Shown piece after piece: positions 52,255-61,480 of a stretch of DNA of 64,000 nucleotides. Made by a program: the position numbers and the translations under genes. A model generated the notes under the pieces. The model worked only from the letters and a program-made list of their open reading frames with translations. It was not told where the DNA came from and ran no database searches. Positions within the stretch are counted from its first letter, which is position 1; each line of letters begins with the position of its first letter. The stretch is from Janibacter sp. HTCC2649 (GTDB lineage Bacteria; Actinomycetota; Actinomycetes; Actinomycetales; Dermatophilaceae), in NCBI RefSeq assembly GCF_000152705.1, contig NZ_CH672413.1, positions 744,001 to 808,000 on the forward strand, written 5' to 3'.

Positions 52255-53412
52255 ATGATGCGGGGTATGCCGTCCGCCTCCGACCTGCCTTCCCGCGTCG
52301 CTGCGCGATCGCGCATCGAGGCTCGCATCCGCACCGACCGGCTCTCCGGTCGGCTCGCGTTCATCCTCCAGTGCGGCGTCGGGGCAGCCCTGGCGTGGTG
52401 GCTCGCGAAGGACGTCTTCCACCACCCCTTGCCGTTCTTCGCCCCCGTGACGGCGATCATCTCGCTCGGCCTGTCCTACGGACAGCGGGTCCGGCGGGCC
52501 GTCGAGGTGATGGTCGGCGTCGCGATCGGCGTCCTCATCGGCGACATCTTCGCCCACCTCTTCGGCAGCGGAGTCCTTCAGCTGCTCATCGTCATCATGC
52601 TGGCCATGACCATCGCGTCGCTCTTCGGCGCCGGGCTGCTCATCACCATCCAGGCGGGGGTGCAGGCAGCGATCATCACGACCCTCGTGGCCGCGCCAGG
52701 TCAGGCGTTCACGCGCTGGCTCGACGCGGTCATCGGTGGCAGCGTCGCGCTCGCCATCAGCGCCCTCGCCCCGGCGACCGGGCTGCACCGACCACGACAG
52801 CAGGCCGCCCGGGTCGTCGAGGAGATCTCCGGAATCCTGACCGAGACCGCCCGGGTCCTCCGAACGCACGACACCGCCCTCGCCACCCGCACCCTCGAGC
52901 GGGCACGGGCCTCGGAGTCAATGCTCGTCGAGCTCCAGTCACTGGCCTCCGAAGGCGTCGCGGTGGTGCGGCTCTCCCCCTTCCGCCGGCGCCACCTTCC
53001 CGGGGTCCAGGCGATCGCCGACCTGCTCGAGCCACTCGACCGGAGCATCCGCAACCTGCGGGTCCTGGTCCGGCGGGCCGCGGTCGGGACGCGGCGTCAC
53101 GAAGTGGTCCCACCGGCATACGTCGCCCTCATCGACGACCTCGCGCGGTCGTGCGACGACATCGCCCGCGAGCTGCACGAACGCCACGAGCCCGTGTCGG
53201 CACGGCCCGGGCTGCGCCGGCTGGGCGAGCGCAGCGCTGCGATCGACCCGGCCTCCGGCCTGTCCGGAGAGGTGATCCGGGCGCAGGTTCGGTCGATGGT
53301 GGTCGACCTGCTCCTCCTCACTGGCGTGCCCCTGGAGGAGACGGGCGGCTATGTGCCTGTTTCTGCTCGGACGAGCGACGGCGCCGACGAGGATGAGTCG
53401 ACGCCCTCCTAG
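52255..53412 (+). CDS. FUSC-family membrane protein (aromatic acid exporter-like)
   Basis: 385 residues. A hydrophobic N-terminal half of about six helices is followed by a cytoplasmic helical region. FFAPVTAIISLGLSYGQRVRRAVEVMVGVAIG is the region typical of FUSC/ArAE proteins. ATGs at 52255, 52258 and 52267 are all possible; the last lies in a GTATGCCG octamer. Divergent from hisF by 23 nt. Substrate unknown. Confidence 0.8.
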   Translation: MMRGMPSASDLPSRVAARSRIEARIRTDRLSGRLAFILQCGVGAALAWWLAKDVFHHPLPFFAPVTAIISLGLSYGQRVRRAVEVMVGVAIGVLIGDIFAHLFGSGVLQLLIVIMLAMTIASLFGAGLLITIQAGVQAAIITTLVAAPGQAFTRWLDAVIGGSVALAISALAPATGLHRPRQQAARVVEEISGILTETARVLRTHDTALATRTLERARASESMLVELQSLASEGVAVVRLSPFRRRHLPGVQAIADLLEPLDRSIRNLRVLVRRAAVGTRRHEVVPPAYVALIDDLARSCDDIARELHERHEPVSARPGLRRLGERSAAIDPASGLSGEVIRAQVRSMVVDLLLLTGVPLEETGGYVPVSARTSDGADEDESTPS

Positions 53413-53422
53413 GGTTGTGGGC

Positions 53423-55198
53423 GTGGCGATCGAAGCAGTGACCGACGTGGACGACCTCACGACCGAGGTGGAGCGACTCGTCGCCGAACGCGGACCCCGC
53501 TGCGGCGCTGTCACCGTCGTCGCGATCGACGGGCCCAGCGGATCCGGCAAGACGACGCTCGCCGCCGACCTCGGGCGAGACCTCGACGCCCTCGTGCTCC
53601 ACGTCGACGACATGCACCAGGGGTGGACCGGTCTCCTCGCGACCGTGTCGCTGGCCCGTACTTCTCTCGTCGATGCCTGGTCGCGCGGCGAACCCCCCAG
53701 CCACCCCGCCTGGGACTGGGAGGACGAGGTGCGCGAGCCCGATCGGGCCGTGCCGCGCGCCGACGTCGTCGTCCTCGAAGGGGTCGGAGCGTTTGCGATC
53801 GCTGGCGCGAAGGCGTCGGCGAGCATCTGGGTCGAGGCTCCCCATGACGAGCGCAGGGAGCGCGCGATCGCCCGCGACGGGGACGTGTTCGCCTCGCACT
53901 GGGACGTGTGGGCCGACCAGGAACGACAGTTGTATGCCGTGTCCCCCGGTCGCGACGACGCTGACCTTCGCGTGGACACCGGTCTCGCGGAGAAGTCGCC
54001 CGTGCCCGCCGATGCGCCCGGTGGCCCGTCGCTCACGCTCGTCATCGTCGGCGTCATCGCCGTCTCGCTGAGCATGCGCACGCTCATGACGTCGCTGCCG
54101 CCGTTGTTGCCGCGCATCCGGGACGACCTCGGCCTGAGCTCGGTCTGGCTCGGGGTGCTCACGACGCTGCCCGTGCTCTGCATGGGGCTCCTGGCTCCCG
54201 CCGCCGCTCGGCTCGGGCTGCGCATCGGCGTGGCCAGGTGCATCTCGCTCGCCATGGTGGCGGTGGCTGTCGGCAACCTCGTGCGCGGTTTCGGGCACGA
54301 GGCCGTGGCGCTCTATCTCGGCACCTTGTGTGCCGGAACCGGCATCGCGCTCGCCGGCACGTTGCTGCCGGGGATGCTCAAGGGCTTCTTCCCTGCCGGG
54401 CGCGCCGGACTGGCAACCGGTCTGCAGATGTTCGCGATGATGGGCGGCGCCGCCGTGGCCGCCGCCGTCTCGGTGCCGTTGGCCGGGGCTCTCGGCGACT
54501 GGGACCTTTCGCTCGGCTTCTGGGGCATCGTTGCGGCCGTCGGAGTCGTGTTCTGGCTCCCGGTCGACCGAGCAGTGCACCGCGGTGGAGATCACGACCA
54601 GCACCCTGCCGACGTCGGTCACCGGTTGCCCTGGCGCAGCACGACTGCCTGGCTGGTCGCTGGCTTCCTCGCGATCCAGTCATGGCAGTTCTACTCGACC
54701 CTGGCGTGGCTCTCCCCCACCTATGTCGGCCATGGCTGGGACGCCCGGGATGCCGGGCTGCTGCTCTCTGTCTTCACCGGTGCGCAGTTCGTCTCGGGCC
54801 TCGTCGGTCCCGCGATCACCGACCGCGTGGGCGACTGGCGGATCCCGCTCGTGGGCGCCGGGCTGTGTGGACTCGCCGGCCAGACGGGCGTCTGGGCTGC
54901 TCCCGAGGCTGCGCCGTGGGTGTGGGCCCTGTTGCTGGGCGCCGCTCAGGGTGCGTCCTTCGCCATCGGTCTGGTCCTGCTCGTCCGGTATGCCGTGTCG
55001 CCGGCTGCCGCTGCCCGCTTCACGGCGATGGCGTTCCTCGTCTCCTACACCGTCGCCTCGATGGGGCCGACGACGATGGGCGCGGTGCGAGACCTCACCG
55101 GCGGCTACTCCGCGATCTGGTTGGTCCTGGCGCTGCTCATGCTTGCCCAGCTCGCCGCCACCCTGACCCTCAAACCCAGCCGAGCCCCCGTCCGCTGA
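53423..55198 (+). CDS. Fusion: P-loop nucleoside-kinase-like domain plus MFS transporter
   Basis: 591 residues in one uninterrupted frame. Residues 1-195 form a uridine-kinase-like P-loop domain: Walker A GPSGSGKTT (37-45), a DDMHQGW lid acid, VVLEGVGAF and a C-terminal YAVSPGRDDADLRVDT. After a roughly 15-residue Pro/Ala linker, residues 200-585 form a 12-helix major-facilitator transporter of the CynX/NimT type (TLLPGMLKGFFPAGRAG; RFTAMAFLVSYTVASMGP). GTG at 53423 (or 53417) is the start; the FUSC stop lies 10 nt upstream. The kinase substrate and transport substrate are unknown. No frameshift signature is visible, so a genuine fusion is likely. Confidence 0.8.
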   Translation: MAIEAVTDVDDLTTEVERLVAERGPRCGAVTVVAIDGPSGSGKTTLAADLGRDLDALVLHVDDMHQGWTGLLATVSLARTSLVDAWSRGEPPSHPAWDWEDEVREPDRAVPRADVVVLEGVGAFAIAGAKASASIWVEAPHDERRERAIARDGDVFASHWDVWADQERQLYAVSPGRDDADLRVDTGLAEKSPVPADAPGGPSLTLVIVGVIAVSLSMRTLMTSLPPLLPRIRDDLGLSSVWLGVLTTLPVLCMGLLAPAAARLGLRIGVARCISLAMVAVAVGNLVRGFGHEAVALYLGTLCAGTGIALAGTLLPGMLKGFFPAGRAGLATGLQMFAMMGGAAVAAAVSVPLAGALGDWDLSLGFWGIVAAVGVVFWLPVDRAVHRGGDHDQHPADVGHRLPWRSTTAWLVAGFLAIQSWQFYSTLAWLSPTYVGHGWDARDAGLLLSVFTGAQFVSGLVGPAITDRVGDWRIPLVGAGLCGLAGQTGVWAAPEAAPWVWALLLGAAQGASFAIGLVLLVRYAVSPAAAARFTAMAFLVSYTVASMGPTTMGAVRDLTGGYSAIWLVLALLMLAQLAATLTLKPSRAPVR

Positions 55199-55212
55199 CC
55201 CCGCCCCGCCGA

Positions 55213-55559
55213 CTTCGTGCCCCGCACGGACATCATCCGGCGGCTTCGTGCCCCGCACGGACAAGATCTGGCGCCTTCGTGCCCCGCACGGACAACATCT
55301 GGCGTCTTCGTGCCCCGCACGGACAAGCGGAGCGCAGCGACGTCTGTCTGTGCGGGGCACGAAGAGGATTGCCGGTGGCACCGCCGCATCTCCATCGGCC
55401 CGCCGACCTGCATGGGTCTGAGCCAGAGCCCAGCGTCTTCGTGCTCCGCACGGACAAGCGGAGCGCAGCGACGTCTGTCCGTGCGGAGCACGAAGAGGGT
55501 TTCGCACGGACAAGCGGAGCGCAGCGACGTCTGTCCGTGCGGGGAACGAAGAGGGTTTC
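55213..55559. repeat. Hairpin and tandem repeat cluster between convergent genes
   Basis: This fills the 363-nt gene-free gap after the fusion gene. Three 31-bp direct repeats (55213, 55244, 55275) each open with CTTCGTGCCCCGCACGGACA. A fourth copy opens hairpin A (55306-55364), whose right arm is its complement with one G-U. Hairpin B (55437-55495) has a perfect 20-bp stem where CC/GG has become TC/GA on both arms (a compensatory change). Hairpin C (about 55502-55542) is partial; B and C are 56-bp tandem copies. The hairpin loops share AGCGGAGCGCAGCGACGTC. It resembles a REP/MITE-type family, not CRISPR. Confidence 0.85.
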
Positions 55560-55561
55560 GA

Positions 55562-56011
55562 TCAGGGGTGGGTGCGGGACTCGGCCACGAGGTCGGCGAG
55601 GCGCTGGGCCTCGGAGCGGGCCGAGGCGCCATCGGCGCGCTGGATCGCCATCACCGCAACGGACTCGGTGTCCTTGAGGTGCAGGGTCGCCCACGGGTCG
55701 CCCTCGTCGAAGGTCACGTCCGCGACCTCGTCCCACGCGATGTCCCGGCGGCCGACGAGGTTCTGGATCGTGAGCCCCTCGTCGCCCGGCACGGCCCTGA
55801 CGCTGGCCCAGCGCCACAGCACGCCAGCAATGGCGACGCCGAGAACACCCATCATGAGCCGGTCGGCGATGACCCAGTCGCCCCCCGCGTCCGGACCCGC
55901 CACGAGCAGGGCGAGGACGGTGAAGAGCACCACCGACAGGACCCCCATGACGATCGCCATGGTCCGGCCACGACGTGACCGGAACGGCGCCCTCGAGACC
56001 TCGTCGGTCAC
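55562..56011 (-). CDS. PH (pleckstrin-like bacterial bPH) domain membrane protein
   Basis: 149 residues. Two N-terminal transmembrane helices precede a small beta-rich domain (SVRAVPGDEGLTIQNLVGRRDIAWDEVADV, a typical bPH2-like stretch). GTG at 56011 overlaps the hisG stop (GTGA), so it belongs to the rib-his run. Function unknown. Confidence 0.75.
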   Translation of the reverse strand: MTDEVSRAPFRSRRGRTMAIVMGVLSVVLFTVLALLVAGPDAGGDWVIADRLMMGVLGVAIAGVLWRWASVRAVPGDEGLTIQNLVGRRDIAWDEVADVTFDEGDPWATLHLKDTESVAVMAIQRADGASARSEAQRLADLVAESRTHP

Positions 56012-56853
56012 AGGCGGCACGCCGCGATGTCAGTGACGAGGATGGCCCGGGCACCGATCTCCCAGAGCTGGTCCATGACCTGGTTCGTCACGGACCTCGG
56101 GACCATGGCGCGCACGGCCTTCCAGTCCGGATTCTGCAGGTTCGAGACCGTGGGCGACTCGAGGCCGGGCGTGATCGCGCAGGCCTCATCGACGAGCGCG
56201 GCCGGAACGTCGTAGTCGAGCATCACGTAGTGGCGAGCCGTGACGACACCGAGCATGCGTCGGTGCAGCACCTCGATGCCCGAGTCCTCGTGGCTCCCGT
56301 CACGGCGGATCAGCACGGCCTCGCTGCGCAGGATCGGGTCACCGAAGACCTCGAGGCCCTGGCTGCGAAGCGTTGCGCCAGTCTCGACGACATCGGCGAT
56401 GACATCGGCGACACCCAGGGTGATCGCCGTCTCGACGGCACCGTCGAGGCGCACGACCTGCGCCTGAACACCGTGCTCGGCCAGGTGCTTCTCGACGAGA
56501 CCCTGGTAGCTCGTGGCCACCCGGCGACCCGCGATGTCAGCGACGGCCGAGACGGTTCCGGGCTTGCCGGCATACCGGAAGGTCGAACCACCGAAGCCGA
56601 GCGTCATGACCTCGGTCGCGGCACTGCCCGAGTCGAGCAGCAGGTCGCGACCGGTGATGCCGCAGTCCACGGTGCCGGAGCCGACGTAGACGGCGATGTC
56701 GCGCGGGCGGAGATAGAAGAGCTCGACGCCGTTGGCCTCGTCGTTGACGACGAGCTCCTTGGAGTCGCGACGCGTGCGGTAGCCCGCCTCGCGCAGCATT
56801 TCGGCGGCGGGGTCAGCAAGGGAACCCTTGTTGGGAACGGCAATGCGCAGCAT
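56008..56853 (-). CDS. hisG: ATP phosphoribosyltransferase (long form)
   Basis: 281 residues; first step of histidine synthesis. RIAVPNKGSLADPAAEML opens it, and the C-terminal regulatory domain (HisZ-independent long form) is present, ending IGARAILVTDIAACRL. Feedback control by histidine is expected. Starts 14 nt after the hisE stop. Confidence 0.97.
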   Translation of the reverse strand: MLRIAVPNKGSLADPAAEMLREAGYRTRRDSKELVVNDEANGVELFYLRPRDIAVYVGSGTVDCGITGRDLLLDSGSAATEVMTLGFGGSTFRYAGKPGTVSAVADIAGRRVATSYQGLVEKHLAEHGVQAQVVRLDGAVETAITLGVADVIADVVETGATLRSQGLEVFGDPILRSEAVLIRRDGSHEDSGIEVLHRRMLGVVTARHYVMLDYDVPAALVDEACAITPGLESPTVSNLQNPDWKAVRAMVPRSVTNQVMDQLWEIGARAILVTDIAACRL

Positions 56854-56867
56854 GAGGGGCTCGTGTC

Positions 56868-57131
56868 TCAGAGGTGGGTGTAGACGTCGTCGAGGGTCAG
56901 ACCCTTGGCGACCATGAGGACCTGCAGGTGGTAGAGCAGCTGGGAGATCTCCTCAGCCGCGCGCTCGTCGCTCTCGTGCTCGGCGGCCATCCAGACTTCG
57001 GCGGCTTCCTCGACGATCTTCTTGCCGATGGCATGCACGCCCGCGTCCAGCTCCGCGACGGTGCCCGATCCCTCCGGACGGGTCGCGGCCTTGTCGGTGA
57101 GCTCGGCGAACAGCGCGTCGAAGGTCTTCAC
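56868..57131 (-). CDS. hisE: Phosphoribosyl-ATP pyrophosphatase
   Basis: 87 residues; second step of histidine synthesis, all-helical MazG-like fold. Metal-binding [14 protein letters not shown] and [14 protein letters not shown] are present. GTG at 57131 overlaps the ribH stop (GTGA), directly continuing the riboflavin operon. Confidence 0.96.
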   Translation of the reverse strand: MKTFDALFAELTDKAATRPEGSGTVAELDAGVHAIGKKIVEEAAEVWMAAEHESDERAAEEISQLLYHLQVLMVAKGLTLDDVYTHL

Positions 57132-57610
57132 GCGTCAATCGTACGAGGGGCCAGGTCGCGCAAGGTCACGGCGGTGGCCACGGCGGCCTGAGCGGCCTCC
57201 GCGCCCTTGTCCTCGCTCGACCCCGGCAGGCCCGCTCGCGCCAGGGCCTGCTCGGCCGTGTCGCAGGTGAGGACACCGAAACCGATGGGGACACCGGTGC
57301 GGATGCTCACGTCGGTGAGGCCATGGGTGACTCCGCTGCAGACGTACTCGAAGTGCGGGGTGCCGCCACGGATGACGACCCCGAGCGCAACGAGCGCGTC
57401 GTAGTGGGGTGCGAGGCGGGCGCACGCCACTGACAGCTCGACGGTGCCGGGGACGCGGATCACCGGGACATCCGGCAGCCCGGCCTCGGTGAGCGCGTCG
57501 ACGGCTCCGTTGACGAGTCCGTCCATGACCGCCTTGTGCCAGGACGCGGCGACGATGGCGACCCGCAGTCCGGTCCCGTCGGGGAGGACCTCAGGTGCTC
57601 CGGCTTTCAT
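57128..57610 (-). CDS. ribH: 6,7-dimethyl-8-ribityllumazine synthase
   Basis: 160 residues; condenses the ribitylamine intermediate with dihydroxybutanone phosphate. [29 protein letters not shown] and [22 protein letters not shown] are present. ATGA-coupled to ribBA; hisE overlaps its stop. Confidence 0.97.
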   Translation of the reverse strand: MKAGAPEVLPDGTGLRVAIVAASWHKAVMDGLVNGAVDALTEAGLPDVPVIRVPGTVELSVACARLAPHYDALVALGVVIRGGTPHFEYVCSGVTHGLTDVSIRTGVPIGFGVLTCDTAEQALARAGLPGSSEDKGAEAAQAAVATAVTLRDLAPRTIDA

Positions 57611-58836
57611 GCGCTTGCCTCCGAGGAGTCGTGGGAGTCGAGCACGAGGTCGTGCCCGAGCCGGTCGCGCTTGGTGCGCAGGTAGCCCGCGTTCGTCGCC
57701 ACTGGGGCGACCTGGAGGCGCTCGATGGTCGCGACGTCGATGCCGGCTGAGCGGACGGCCGCCACCTTGTCAGGGTTGTTGGTGAGCAGTCGCACCGCGC
57801 TCACCCCGAGGTCATGGAGGATCGCGGTCGCGGCTGAGTAGTCGCGGGCGTCGATCGGCAGACCCAGCTCCTCCTGAGCGGTGACGGTGTCAGCACCGGT
57901 GTCCTGCACGGCATACGCCGCGATCTTGTCGGCCAGGCCGACACCCCGACCCTCGTGGCCACGCACGTAGACGACCACGCCGCCCTCGCGAGCGACGCGG
58001 CACTGGGCCCGACGCAGCTGGGGGCCGCAGTCGCAGCGTGCCGAGCCGAAGACGTCACCGGTGAGGCATTCACTGTGCAAGCGGGTGAGGACCGAGCCGG
58101 CTCCGAGGCCCAGCGGGCTGACGAGCGCGAGGTGCTCATCGCCGGTGAGGGTGTCGCGGTAGGCGTGGACCGTGAAGACCCCGTCGGCCGTCGGCAGCGT
58201 CGTGGTCGCGTGGCGGACGACCCGGTCGTGACGCTGTCGGTGGGCCACCAGCTGCTCGATCGTGATGACGGGCAGGTCGTGCTCGGCGCCGAGGTCGAGG
58301 ACGGCGGGAAGACGCATCATCGTGCCGTCGTCGTGGGTGAGCTCGGCGATCGCACCGACCGGCTCGAGTCCGGCGAGTCGGCACAGGTCGACGGCCGCCT
58401 CGGTGTGGCCACGACGGGCGAGCACTCCCCCGTCGCGGGCCCGCAGCGGGACGACGTGGCCGGGCCGGATGAAGCTCTCGGCCGTCGCCGTGGTCGACGA
58501 GAGGAGGCGCACCGTGTGCGCGCGATCAGCCGCGCTGATGCCGGTCGTCACGCCCTCGGCTGCGTCCACCGTGATCGTGTATGCCGTCCGCAACCGGTCC
58601 GCGTTCTCCCTCACCATGAGTGGGAGGTTCAGTCGGTCGGCGACCTCGTCCGGCATGGGGGCGCAGACGTAGCCCGAGGAGTGGCGGATGGTCCAGGCCA
58701 TCCACTCGTCCGTGAGGGTCTCGGCAGCCAGGATGACGTCGCCTTCGTTCTCACGGTCCTCGTCGTCGGTGACGAGCACCGGACGACCGCCGCGAAGCGC
58801 CTCAAGGGCCTCCTCGATCGTCGAGAGCCGGGTCAT
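57607..58836 (-). CDS. ribBA: Bifunctional 3,4-dihydroxy-2-butanone-4-phosphate synthase / GTP cyclohydrolase II
   Basis: 409 residues. N-terminal RibB domain ([25 protein letters not shown]) and C-terminal RibA domain with zinc ligands ([16 protein letters not shown]) and GHEGRGVGL. Supplies both branches of riboflavin synthesis. ATGA overlaps at both ends. Confidence 0.97.
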   Translation of the reverse strand: MTRLSTIEEALEALRGGRPVLVTDDEDRENEGDVILAAETLTDEWMAWTIRHSSGYVCAPMPDEVADRLNLPLMVRENADRLRTAYTITVDAAEGVTTGISAADRAHTVRLLSSTTATAESFIRPGHVVPLRARDGGVLARRGHTEAAVDLCRLAGLEPVGAIAELTHDDGTMMRLPAVLDLGAEHDLPVITIEQLVAHRQRHDRVVRHATTTLPTADGVFTVHAYRDTLTGDEHLALVSPLGLGAGSVLTRLHSECLTGDVFGSARCDCGPQLRRAQCRVAREGGVVVYVRGHEGRGVGLADKIAAYAVQDTGADTVTAQEELGLPIDARDYSAATAILHDLGVSAVRLLTNNPDKVAAVRSAGIDVATIERLQVAPVATNAGYLRTKRDRLGHDLVLDSHDSSEASA

Positions 58837-59537
58837 GAGTTCACCTCGACCAGCTCGCGCTCGGGATCCTTCTCCTCGCGAGAGGCCTTGAGCCACACCG
58901 TGAAGCCGTAGAGCACCAGGACTCCATAGACCACGAAGAGAATCGCCGTCGGGTAGTACTGCGAGTGCCACAGCAAGGGCACTCCGACGAGGTCGACAGC
59001 GATCCAGGCCAGCCAGAAGTCGTTCCAGCCGCGGGCCATCGCATAGGTCGCGACCATCGAGCCGACGAAGATCCAGGCGTCGCACCAGAAGTACCAGCGC
59101 GGCGCGGGCCAGCCGGCCCCGATCACCGAGAACACCCACTGGAAGACCAGCACGCCTGCGACGGCTGCCACGAGGTATGCCGTCCGCTCGCGGACCGTGG
59201 CCCAGCGCGGCGTGATCGCAGCGGCGTTCGCGTCACCGCGGGCCTTGCGGTGCTCGTTCCAACGCCACCAGCCGTAGATGCTCGTCAGGATGAAGAAGAC
59301 CTGCCGTCCGGCCTGACCGAACAGGGGCTGCTGCGCCTGGGCATCGAAGGTGGCACCGATGAACACGGTGAACAGCAGGACGTTGCCAACGATCCCGATG
59401 GGCCAGGCCCAGACGCGGCGCCGCAGCCCGCCGATGGCCGAGGCGAAACCGAAGGCGTTGCCCACGATCTCGCGCCAGGTGATGGGGTGGCCGGCGATGG
59501 TCAGGTGCGCCTCGTAGAGCCGGGTGAAGATGTTCAT
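58833..59537 (-). CDS. ribM: PnuC-superfamily transporter, probable riboflavin importer RibM
   Basis: 234 residues with about seven transmembrane helices and the PnuC-type WKRW-like signature (GWWRWNEHRKARG; LLWHSQYYPTAILFVVYGVLVLYG). It lies inside an FMN-riboswitch-led rib operon in the ribE-ribM-ribBA-ribH order known from Streptomyces and Corynebacterium, which supports a riboflavin transporter rather than a nicotinamide riboside importer. Coupled to ribE and ribBA by ATGA overlaps. The specificity call is contextual. Confidence 0.88.
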   Translation of the reverse strand: MNIFTRLYEAHLTIAGHPITWREIVGNAFGFASAIGGLRRRVWAWPIGIVGNVLLFTVFIGATFDAQAQQPLFGQAGRQVFFILTSIYGWWRWNEHRKARGDANAAAITPRWATVRERTAYLVAAVAGVLVFQWVFSVIGAGWPAPRWYFWCDAWIFVGSMVATYAMARGWNDFWLAWIAVDLVGVPLLWHSQYYPTAILFVVYGVLVLYGFTVWLKASREEKDPERELVEVNS

Positions 59538-60142
59538 GCGGAGATCTCCTTGGAGGTGAGCAGGCGTTCGACGTATTTTGCGAGGACGTCGACCTCGAGA
59601 TTGACGGTGTCGCCAACGACCCGGTGGCCGAGCGTCGTGAGGGCGAGCGTTGTGGGGATGAGCGAGACGCTGAAGGTGTCGTCGGTGATGGCCGAGACCG
59701 TGAGGCTGACGCCGTCGACGGTGATCGAGCCCTTCTCGACGACGTAGCGCGCGAGGTCCGCGGGCAAGGTGAAGGTGACGACCTCCCAGCGATCACCCGG
59801 GACGCGTTCGAGGACCACAGCTGTGCCGTCGACGTGCCCCTGGACGATGTGCCCGCCGAAGCGGCTCGAGGCGGCCATGGCGCGCTCGAGGTTGACCGGC
59901 GCTCCGGCCACGAGCTCGCCAAGACCGCTGCGGGACAACGTCTCTGCCATGACGTCGACGGTGAACCAGCCCGCGTCGACGTCATGTTCGACCACCGTGA
60001 GACAGACGCCGTTGACGGCGATGGACGCGCCGTGGACGGCATCGCTCGTCACGAGCGGGCCGCGCAGGGTGAGGCGTGCGGACTCGTCGCCCAGGTCGAT
60101 GCGGTCGACCTGACCGAGTTCTTCGACGATGCCGGTGAACAT
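59534..60142 (-). CDS. ribE: Riboflavin synthase, alpha chain
   Basis: 202 residues; dismutates ribityllumazine to riboflavin. Two homologous beta barrels opening MFTGIVEELGQV. ATG overlaps the ribD stop by 1 nt (TGATG). Confidence 0.96.
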   Translation of the reverse strand: MFTGIVEELGQVDRIDLGDESARLTLRGPLVTSDAVHGASIAVNGVCLTVVEHDVDAGWFTVDVMAETLSRSGLGELVAGAPVNLERAMAASSRFGGHIVQGHVDGTAVVLERVPGDRWEVVTFTLPADLARYVVEKGSITVDGVSLTVSAITDDTFSVSLIPTTLALTTLGHRVVGDTVNLEVDVLAKYVERLLTSKEISA

Positions 60143-61167
60143 CAGCGGGACTCCTCGAGGATGGTGGTGATGCGGATGTCGTGCCCGATGATTCGGGTGT
60201 CGGTGGGCTCCAGGCGGAGCGCGTCGGCGATGGTCGTGATGCCCAGGTCGCTCACGGACTGGCGACCGCGGCCGAGCAGAACGGGCGCGATGTACGCGAC
60301 GATCTCGTCGACGAGTCCGTCGGCCATGAAGGCGGCTGCCACGGTGGGCCCGCCCTCGAGCCAGACGTGGTGGATCTCGCGCTCTGCGAGGTAGGCAACG
60401 ACCTCACGCGGCTGGCGGGTGCGCAGGTGCACCGTCTGCGCCGAGTCGTCGAAGACGCGCGCGTCCGGAGCAAGGTCGCGCAGCCCCATGATCACGCGCA
60501 GCGGTTGGTGGTCGTGCAGGGTGCCGTCGGCTCGGCGTGCCGTGAGCCGGGGGTCGTCGGTGAGGGCCGTGCCGGTGCCCACGATGATGGCCCCGCAACG
60601 CGCGCGCTGCTCGTGGACGTCCTGCCGCGACTCGGGCCCGGTGATCCACTGGCTCGTCCCGTCGGCCGCCGCGCTGCGGCCGTCGAGGGTCGCCGCGAGC
60701 TTCCAGGTCACCCAGGGGCGACCCGTCCGGATGCGATGCAACCAGCTGCGGTTGAGCGCCGTCGCCTCGGCCTCGAGCAGGCCGCCCTCGGTCGCGACAC
60801 CCCGCTCAGCCAGCCACGCGGCACCGCCGGCGGCGGACGCGTTCGGGTCGCTCACGGCATACACGACGCGTGAAACTCCCGCGGCAGCCAAGGCGTGCGA
60901 ACACGGTTCGGTTCGTCCGGTGTGGTTGCAGGGCTCAAGCGTGACGTATGCCGTGCAGCCCTTCGCGCGCTCGCCTGCGGCTGCGAGGGCGGCGGCTTCC
61001 GCGTGGGGCGTGCCCGCACCCTGGTGCCACCCCTCGGCGACGAGCGCGCCGTCGGGGTCGACAAGGACACAGCCGACGCGCGGGTTGGCGTCGGACTCGG
61101 GTCCGAACGCCCCCACGACCAGGGCGCGCAGCATCCACTGCTCGTCGGTCGTGCTGTGCTCCTGCAT
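60142..61167 (-). CDS. ribD: Bifunctional riboflavin biosynthesis deaminase/reductase
   Basis: 341 residues. N-terminal zinc deaminase (PHAEAAALAAAGER, TLEPCNHTGRTEPCSHAL: His, Glu, two Cys) and C-terminal reductase (RPWVTWKLAATLDGRSAA). First gene of the operon; ATG at 61167, 109 nt after the riboswitch. Confidence 0.96.
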   Translation of the reverse strand: MQEHSTTDEQWMLRALVVGAFGPESDANPRVGCVLVDPDGALVAEGWHQGAGTPHAEAAALAAAGERAKGCTAYVTLEPCNHTGRTEPCSHALAAAGVSRVVYAVSDPNASAAGGAAWLAERGVATEGGLLEAEATALNRSWLHRIRTGRPWVTWKLAATLDGRSAAADGTSQWITGPESRQDVHEQRARCGAIIVGTGTALTDDPRLTARRADGTLHDHQPLRVIMGLRDLAPDARVFDDSAQTVHLRTRQPREVVAYLAEREIHHVWLEGGPTVAAAFMADGLVDEIVAYIAPVLLGRGRQSVSDLGITTIADALRLEPTDTRIIGHDIRITTILEESR

Positions 61168-61276
61168 TCGTCCTGCCCTCGTGCTCGAGACCTGGTGGTC
61201 GAGCTCCGGGGGACGTGCAGCGGGTGCCGTCGACGCATGACGCCGGACGGCGCGACCCCGAAAGGTCCCGCTGTCG

Positions 61277-61401
61277 CGTGCTGCCTACCATCCGGACTTT
61301 AACCGTCGGTCTGGGAGTTCCACCCAGTCAACCGACCGCTGGCTGCGGTCGGGTCGCGGACTGTCACCGCCGGTTCGGAATTGCACCGACCCCGGAGCAC
61401 G
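61277..61401 (-). promoter_or_regulatory. FMN riboswitch (RFN element) of the rib operon
   Basis: On the minus strand, P1 (CGTGCT 61396-61401 / AGCACG 61277-61282) encloses conserved RFN blocks: GGTCGGTGCAATTCC, CCGGCGGTGACAGTCCGCGA, GGTGGAACTCCCAGACCGACGG and TTAAAGTCCGGATG. A stem GACC/GGTC with further pairing lies between it and ribD and may be the expression platform. It would switch off the riboflavin genes at high FMN. A GTATGCCG octamer lies just upstream at 61412. Confidence 0.96.
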
Positions 61402-61480
61402 TCAGAACCCAGTATGCCGCAGCCGACCCCCGACTCCGCAGTTCTGTCCACCGTGACATCGCCCACCGTCGGACTGGGCG

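Noticed and set aside
55213-55305. CRISPR-like 31-bp direct repeats
   Set aside because: Head-to-tail copies with no unique spacers and no cas genes.
54238-55677. 479-codon frame spanning the fusion gene's 3' half and the repeat cluster, with repeated 'RTDKRSAATS' peptides
   Set aside because: The peptide repeats merely translate the DNA hairpins; frame overlaps the MFS gene.
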